From positions 1-16,266 of the forward strand of contig DFIR01000005.1 in the NCBI GenBank assembly GCA_002372815.1: a stretch of 16,266 nt of DNA. Direction: 5' to 3'. Shown here in pieces: positions 13,019 to 16,266 of this stretch. Within the stretch, counting starts at the first letter, position 1, and each line of letters starts with the position of its first letter. The notes below the pieces were generated by a model, which was given only the letters and a program-made list of their open reading frames with translations, had not been told where the DNA came from and did no database searches. Source of the DNA: Lachnospiraceae bacterium UBA3692 (GTDB taxonomy: Bacteria; Bacillota; Clostridia; Lachnospirales; Lachnospiraceae). Made by a program: the position numbers and the translations under genes.

Positions 13019-13933
13019 TCAGGCTTCGATGCCGAGCAGGGTCAGGATCAGCGCCATGCGCGCGTACTTGCCGTACTGGACCTGGCGGAAATACGCGGCC
13101 CGGGGATCGGGATCGACCTTGACGGAGATCTCGTTGACGCGCGGCAGGGGGTGGAGGACGTACATGTCCTCGCGGGCCTGTTTCATCAGGCGGCGGTTCA
13201 GGACGTAGAAGTCTTTCAGACGGACGTAGTCCTCTTCGTTGAAGAAGCGCTCTCTCTGCACGCGGGTCATGTAGAGCAGATCCAGGTCGCCGATGACGTC
13301 GTCGAGCTTGATGCACTCGGTGTAAGGGATCCCCTTCTCGGTCAGCATCTCCGTGATGTAATCGGGGACGCGCAGCTCGGGCGGGGAGATGAAGACGAAA
13401 CGGATGTCGTCATAGCGGGACATCGCGTTGATGAGCGAGTGCACGGTGCGACCGAATTTGAGGTCGCCGCAGAGGCCGATGGTGAAGTCGCAGAGCCGTC
13501 CCTTCAGAGAGCGGATGGTATGCAGGTCGGTCAGGGTCTGAGTCGGGTGCTGGTGACCGCCGTCACCGGCATTGATCACGGGGATCGTGGCGTAGGTGGC
13601 TGCCACCATGGCAGCACCTTCCTTGGGGTGCCGCATCGCCGCAATATCGGCAAAACAGGAGACGGTCCGGATGGTATCCGCAACGCTCTCGCCCTTGGAG
13701 GCGGAGGAGTTGTCCGCGCCGGCGAATCCGAGCACCTGCCCGCCCAGGCTCAGCATGGCGGATTCAAAGCTCAGGCGTGTGCGCGTGGAGGGCTCATAGA
13801 AGAGTGTGGCGAGGATCCTGCCGTCGCAGGCGTGGGCGTAACGGGGCCTGTCCTGCTCGATGGCGGTGGCGAGATCGAAGAGCTGTTCCAGCTCCCCGAC
13901 AGAGAAATCCAGCGGTGTCAGAAGATGACGCAT
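13019..13933 (-). CDS. pyrB: Aspartate carbamoyltransferase catalytic chain
   Basis: A 304-residue catalytic chain, the usual length, joining carbamoyl phosphate and aspartate as the second step of pyrimidine synthesis. The carbamoyl-phosphate loop YEPSTRTRLSFE is at 46-57, SSASKGES with the active-site Lys at about 76-83, GDGGHQHPTQTLTDLHTI at 123-140, and LHPLPRVNEI with the aspartate-binding loop near the C-terminus. AAGGAG lies four bases before the ATG at 13933. An upstream in-frame ATG at 13972 would overlap the preceding gene and is rejected. It follows the DUF5721 gene by 35 bases with no terminator, so it probably shares the promoter before DUF1294. No PyrR-type leader was found. Confidence 0.97.
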   Translation of the reverse strand: MRHLLTPLDFSVGELEQLFDLATAIEQDRPRYAHACDGRILATLFYEPSTRTRLSFESAMLSLGGQVLGFAGADNSSASKGESVADTIRTVSCFADIAAMRHPKEGAAMVAATYATIPVINAGDGGHQHPTQTLTDLHTIRSLKGRLCDFTIGLCGDLKFGRTVHSLINAMSRYDDIRFVFISPPELRVPDYITEMLTEKGIPYTECIKLDDVIGDLDLLYMTRVQRERFFNEEDYVRLKDFYVLNRRLMKQAREDMYVLHPLPRVNEISVKVDPDPRAAYFRQVQYGKYARMALILTLLGIEA

Positions 13934-13968
13934 AGTACTCCTTTCCGGTGATGTGATGAAATGTTGTG

Positions 13969-14472
13969 TCATGCGATCTCAAACGCGATCTTTTTGGCAG
14001 CCAGGAAGGTCTGCAGGGTGTCATCCCAGAGTTTGTCCGCGCTTTTATCCAATGTGAATGTTTTCATAGATGTGCCGGTCAGCAGCTGGGCCTTTCCGTT
14101 CTCGTAGCGGATCGTCAGCTGCAGGGAACCCACGGTATCGGCGAGAGAGGGAAGCTGCGCTTTCCGGAATACGGCCAACGCGTGCTCCGGCTTGAGCTGC
14201 AGGACCAGGGTGAAGCCGGTGGGAGCCGTCTTTCCTTTTATGATCTCGTGGCAGTAGGGCCGCACATCCTCCCAGCGCGCGTACTCATAGGGGCGCTGCG
14301 CAGGGTCCTCCCACACATCCTTTGGGAAAAAGGCTTCATTCAGATGCCCGTCGATGGTCCAGTGCCAGGCGGTGTGCACCGCCGCCTCCCGCAGGAGAAA
14401 ACTGTCGAAGGCCGTGTCCGACAGAAGACGCGCCATGAAATTCCCGGTCTCAGTGATCTTGAATGAACGCAT
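13969..14472 (-). CDS. DUF5721 family protein
   Basis: A 167-residue protein resembling DUF5721, a family of unknown function found mainly in Lachnospiraceae, often near housekeeping genes. Seen: MRSFKITETGNFMARLLSDT, then DSFLLREAAVHTAWHWTIDGHLNEAFF (residues about 22-49), and a C-terminal KTFTLDKSADKLWDDTLQTF. There is no signal peptide, membrane segment or metal motif. GAGG/GGGG lies just before the ATG. It is ten bases after the DUF1294 gene and 35 before pyrB, so it is read with both. Family assignment is from remembered pattern and less certain than for the enzymes. Confidence 0.75.
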   Translation of the reverse strand: MRSFKITETGNFMARLLSDTAFDSFLLREAAVHTAWHWTIDGHLNEAFFPKDVWEDPAQRPYEYARWEDVRPYCHEIIKGKTAPTGFTLVLQLKPEHALAVFRKAQLPSLADTVGSLQLTIRYENGKAQLLTGTSMKTFTLDKSADKLWDDTLQTFLAAKKIAFEIA

Positions 14473-14481
14473 ACCCCAGCC

Positions 14482-14775
14482 TCAGTGAAATACGACGGAC
14501 CTGGCCGTCGCGATCAGCAGCACCCAGAAGAGAATGTGTGCCAGCAGCATCAGCGGGACGCCGATCCGGAAGGCGGGCCTGCGCGTCTTGTGGTGGAAGA
14601 GCAGCATGCCGAGCAGAGAGCCGGCGCCGCTCCCGATGAGCGGCAGGATGAGGAGCACGGACTCCGGGATCCGGAATTTCCGCTCCATCGCACGGACCTT
14701 GTCGAAGGCCATCAGGCCCAGTCCGATCAGATTGACGAGAATATAATAGATGATCAGGATCGTTCTTGTATTCAT
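14482..14775 (-). CDS. DUF1294 membrane protein
   Basis: A 97-residue integral membrane protein with hydrophobic segments at about 5-23, 39-60 and 72-93. The N-terminal LIGLGLMAFDKVRA and the central GSGAGSLLGMLLFHHKTRRPAFRIGVPL block (positively charged HKTRxPxFxxG loop) are the DUF1294 signature. The function is unknown. It is first in the run leading to pyrB, with a good promoter about 75 bases before its ATG. Its ribosome site (AGGGAG) is rather far upstream. Confidence 0.88.
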   Translation of the reverse strand: MNTRTILIIYYILVNLIGLGLMAFDKVRAMERKFRIPESVLLILPLIGSGAGSLLGMLLFHHKTRRPAFRIGVPLMLLAHILFWVLLIATARSVVFH

Positions 14776-14849
14776 ACGTGCTTTGTGCTCCCTGCCTTCG
14801 AGACTTCTGCATCCGGTGTCCGGATGACCGGCTTCGCCGGGTCACTGCT

Positions 14850-14878
14850 ATTGTATCGGCTGGATGGCAGTTGCGCAA
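14850..14878 (-). promoter_or_regulatory. Promoter of the DUF1294-DUF5721-pyrBI-ttcA run
   Basis: On the minus strand TTGCGC (14878-14873) and TACAAT (14855-14850) are separated by exactly 17 bases. A GC hairpin (about 14825-14844) lies in the leader before the DUF1294 start but has no U tract. Confidence 0.6.
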
Positions 14879-14944
14879 GGGGAAGTGCAAACGACGGAGG
14901 GGCGGCTGTGAACAGTAAAGGATTACGCACCGCGGTGCTGAAAT

Positions 14945-14969
14945 GACACCATGGGGACTGTTCTGTGTG
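14945..14969 (-). repeat. Degenerate REP-like motif upstream of the GDSL gene
   Basis: On the minus strand the sequence reads ACACAGAACAGTCCCC followed by ATGGTGT, one or two changes from the AGAACCGTCCC motif and bounded by ACAC/GTGT ends. It touches the GDSL gene's -10 region, so it may have brought or altered the promoter. Confidence 0.4.
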
Positions 14970-14976
14970 ATATGAT
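14968..14976 (+). promoter_or_regulatory. Probable extended -10 promoter of the GDSL hydrolase gene
   Basis: TGATATGAT is an extended -10 element about 68 bases before the GTG start; no matching -35 was seen. A perfect palindrome GCACCGCGGTGC (about 14928-14939) lies upstream and could be an operator. Confidence 0.4.
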
Positions 14977-15043
14977 ATATAAGTGTACAGGAGACTGACT
15001 TCGAAGAGGACTGCCCCTGCCGCGGCGGAAACAGGAGGATACT

Positions 15044-15775
15044 GTGAAAAGATTTGTGAAGAAAGTGCTGTTCTACGGAGATTCCAACACGTACGGGTAT
15101 GATCCGGCAGGCTTTATGGGCGGGCGGTACCCGAAAGAGAGCAGGTGGACAGAGGTCCTGCAGATGAATCTGCGAGGTTTTTGGAGAGTCGTGTCGGACG
15201 GAGAGCCCGGAAGGGGCCTTCCTGCGGCAGGCTATGAGTGGGCATATCTGCAGAGTGTGCTGGAGAAAGAGGCGCCGGTCGACCTCTTTGCGGTCATGCT
15301 GGGAACGAATGACATCCTGGGCACGACGCGCCCGGACGCGGAGAGAGCGGCCGGCAGGATGGAGGAGCTGATCTCTTTCGTGAAAGAGTATCTGGACAGA
15401 TCGACCGGTAAAGACATGAAGGAGGTGCTCGCAGGAAACCGTTCCCTTCCGGGGATCCTCCTGATCGCACCGCCGTCCTTCGAACTCTCTGAGGTATCCT
15501 TCGGGGAGCCTTATGTGGCAGGGGGAAGATCCCTCGCACAGGCTTACCGGGAAGAGGCGGAGAAGTTCACCGCGAGGTGCAGGGAGATCGCGGAGCGGGA
15601 GCACCTGTTCTTCGCGGACGCCTCGGCCTGGGACCTTCCGCTGGCGTTCGACGGTGTCCACCTGTCGGAAGGCGGCAATATGATGTTCGCCGCGGAGATG
15701 ATCGACGTGCTGCGGCACATCTGGAACGGCTCCGGCCACTCCTGCGAAGGCTGCACCGGCACCTGTCCTGTATAA
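15044..15775 (+). CDS. SGNH/GDSL-family hydrolase
   Basis: A 243-residue esterase-like enzyme. Block I is LFYGDSNTYGYDP with nucleophile Ser14, block III is MLGTNDIL with G87-T-N-D90, and block V is FDGVHLSEGG with D203 and H206, so the triad and oxyanion residues are complete. The FYGDSNTYG opening is shared with arylesterase- and acetylxylan-esterase-like SGNH proteins; the substrate is unknown. There is no signal peptide, suggesting a cytoplasmic location. The GTG start follows GGAGG by about five bases. An unusual tail GHSCEGCTGTCPV carries three cysteines in twelve residues after the fold should have ended. Confidence 0.88.
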   Translation: MKRFVKKVLFYGDSNTYGYDPAGFMGGRYPKESRWTEVLQMNLRGFWRVVSDGEPGRGLPAAGYEWAYLQSVLEKEAPVDLFAVMLGTNDILGTTRPDAERAAGRMEELISFVKEYLDRSTGKDMKEVLAGNRSLPGILLIAPPSFELSEVSFGEPYVAGGRSLAQAYREEAEKFTARCREIAEREHLFFADASAWDLPLAFDGVHLSEGGNMMFAAEMIDVLRHIWNGSGHSCEGCTGTCPV

Positions 15776-15776
15776 G

Positions 15777-15815
15777 AAAACACCGCGCAGAGGAATATCC
15801 CCTGCGCGGTGTTTT
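15777..15815. terminator. Bidirectional terminator between the GDSL gene and argG
   Basis: A 14-bp perfect stem (AAAACACCGCGCAG arms, 11-base loop) ends in a U-rich run on both strands: GUUUUUC on plus and GUUUUCUUA on minus. It lies between two convergent genes, only a few bases from each stop. Confidence 0.9.
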
Positions 15816-15818
15816 TCA

Positions 15819-16266
15819 TCAGCTGTTCTTCTGGGAAGCCATCTTGAGGGCCCGGACCTTGGTGGAGAGGCCGAAGAGGGTGATGAAGCCGCTCGCGTCG
15901 TGGTGGTCGTACATGTCGCCTGTGGTGAAGGAGGCGAGGTCCTCGCTGTAGAGGGAGTACGGGGAGGTCGTGCCGGCTTTGATGATGTTGCCTTTGTAGA
16001 GGCCGAACTTCACTTCGCCGGTGACGTACTTCTGGGTCGACTCGATGAAGGCCTGCTCCGCCTCGCGCAGAGGGGAGAACCACTTGCCTTCGTAGACGAG
16101 GCTCGCGAACTTGTGGCCGATCTCGTCCTTGACTTCGTAGGTCTCGCGGTCGAGGATGAGCTCCTCGAGCTGCTGGTGGGCCTCATAGAGGATGGTGCCG
16201 CCGGGGGTCTCATAGATGCCGCGGGACTTCATGCCGACGACGCGGTTCTCGACGATGTCGACGATG
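15819..16266 (-). CDS. argG: Argininosuccinate synthase, C-terminal part (starts beyond window)
   Basis: The last 148 or so codons of argG, open to the right edge. The enzyme joins citrulline and aspartate with ATP to form argininosuccinate in arginine synthesis. The visible part reads IVDIVENRVVGMKSRGIYET, then PGGTILYEAH, and later FASLVYEGKWFSPLREAEQAF and TGEVKFGLYKGNI, with YDHHDASGFITLFGLSTKV at the end. This is the classical C-terminal oligomerisation region of ArgG. The N-terminal ATP loop is outside the window. It converges on the GDSL gene. Confidence 0.95.
   Translation of the reverse strand, partial: IVDIVENRVVGMKSRGIYETPGGTILYEAHQQLEELILDRETYEVKDEIGHKFASLVYEGKWFSPLREAEQAFIESTQKYVTGEVKFGLYKGNIIKAGTTSPYSLYSEDLASFTTGDMYDHHDASGFITLFGLSTKVRALKMASQKNS

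Noticed and set aside
14450..15739. A 429-codon minus-strand open frame over the GDSL gene and DUF1294
   Set aside because: It covers two convincing genes in other frames, crosses a promoter region, and has no family-like pattern.
1..16266. Composite transposon bounded by arrays A and B
   Set aside because: No transposase or target-site duplication was found, the arrays are too diverged for a recent unit, and the interval holds ordinary housekeeping operons. Kept only as a recombination or hot-spot hypothesis.

Overview
The window reads as chromosomal DNA of a GC-rich anaerobic member of the Clostridia, most likely Lachnospiraceae. This is inferred from a four-subunit pyruvate-type 2-oxoacid:ferredoxin oxidoreductase, a separate-subunit PyrB/PyrI aspartate transcarbamylase, a DUF5721 protein, strong Shine-Dalgarno sites and Bacillota-type promoters. 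No rRNA, tRNA, transposase, integrase or CRISPR array was seen. Genus and species cannot be fixed from the sequence alone.

Layout, left to right. (1) 1-1929: the 5' end of ilvD on the minus strand, divergent from a YtcJ-like amidohydrolase on the plus strand. (2) 1985-2520: about 600 bases without a gene, holding array A (52-bp tandem units followed by three stem-loops) and a GC-rich REP-like cluster. (3) 2528-6685, minus strand: porG-porD-porA-porB from one good promoter, a terminator, then a LysR-type regulator. (4) 6981-10292, plus strand: an alpha/beta hydrolase, a Maf nucleotide pyrophosphatase, short relics of hipB and hipA, an HD-domain phosphohydrolase, a SemiSWEET-like small membrane protein and an unrecognised 155-residue protein. 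(5) 10289-10939: a truncated, frameshifted phosphatidylserine decarboxylase-like gene and the 3' scrap of an esterase. (6) 10981-11570: a REP-like site, array B (a diverged inverted copy of array A), a pair of competing hairpins, a terminator and another REP-like site. (7) 11581-14775, minus strand: a tightly packed run DUF1294 - DUF5721 - pyrB - pyrI - ttcA-like, with a promoter before DUF1294. (8) 15044-16266: a GDSL/SGNH hydrolase converging on the 3' part of argG, with a bidirectional terminator between them.

The metabolic genes are ordinary: branched-chain amino acid synthesis (ilvD), CoA- and ferredoxin-linked 2-oxoacid oxidation (por), pyrimidine synthesis with allosteric control (pyrBI), arginine synthesis (argG), and nucleotide-pool or tRNA upkeep (maf, HD protein, ttcA-like).

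The least ordinary feature is the pair of noncoding arrays A and B. Each is built from about 52-bp units that start with CTTTCGCTTTCAAATG and end with a variant of CAAAGCGAGT. Each continues into the same series of stem-loops sharing an AAAGYGAGT/ACTCGCTTT stem. The copies differ at many positions, yet the stems are kept, partly through exchanges between Watson-Crick and G-U pairs. They face each other in inverted orientation about 8.7 kb apart, and several decayed genes lie in the interval between them. They do not match any element I can name.
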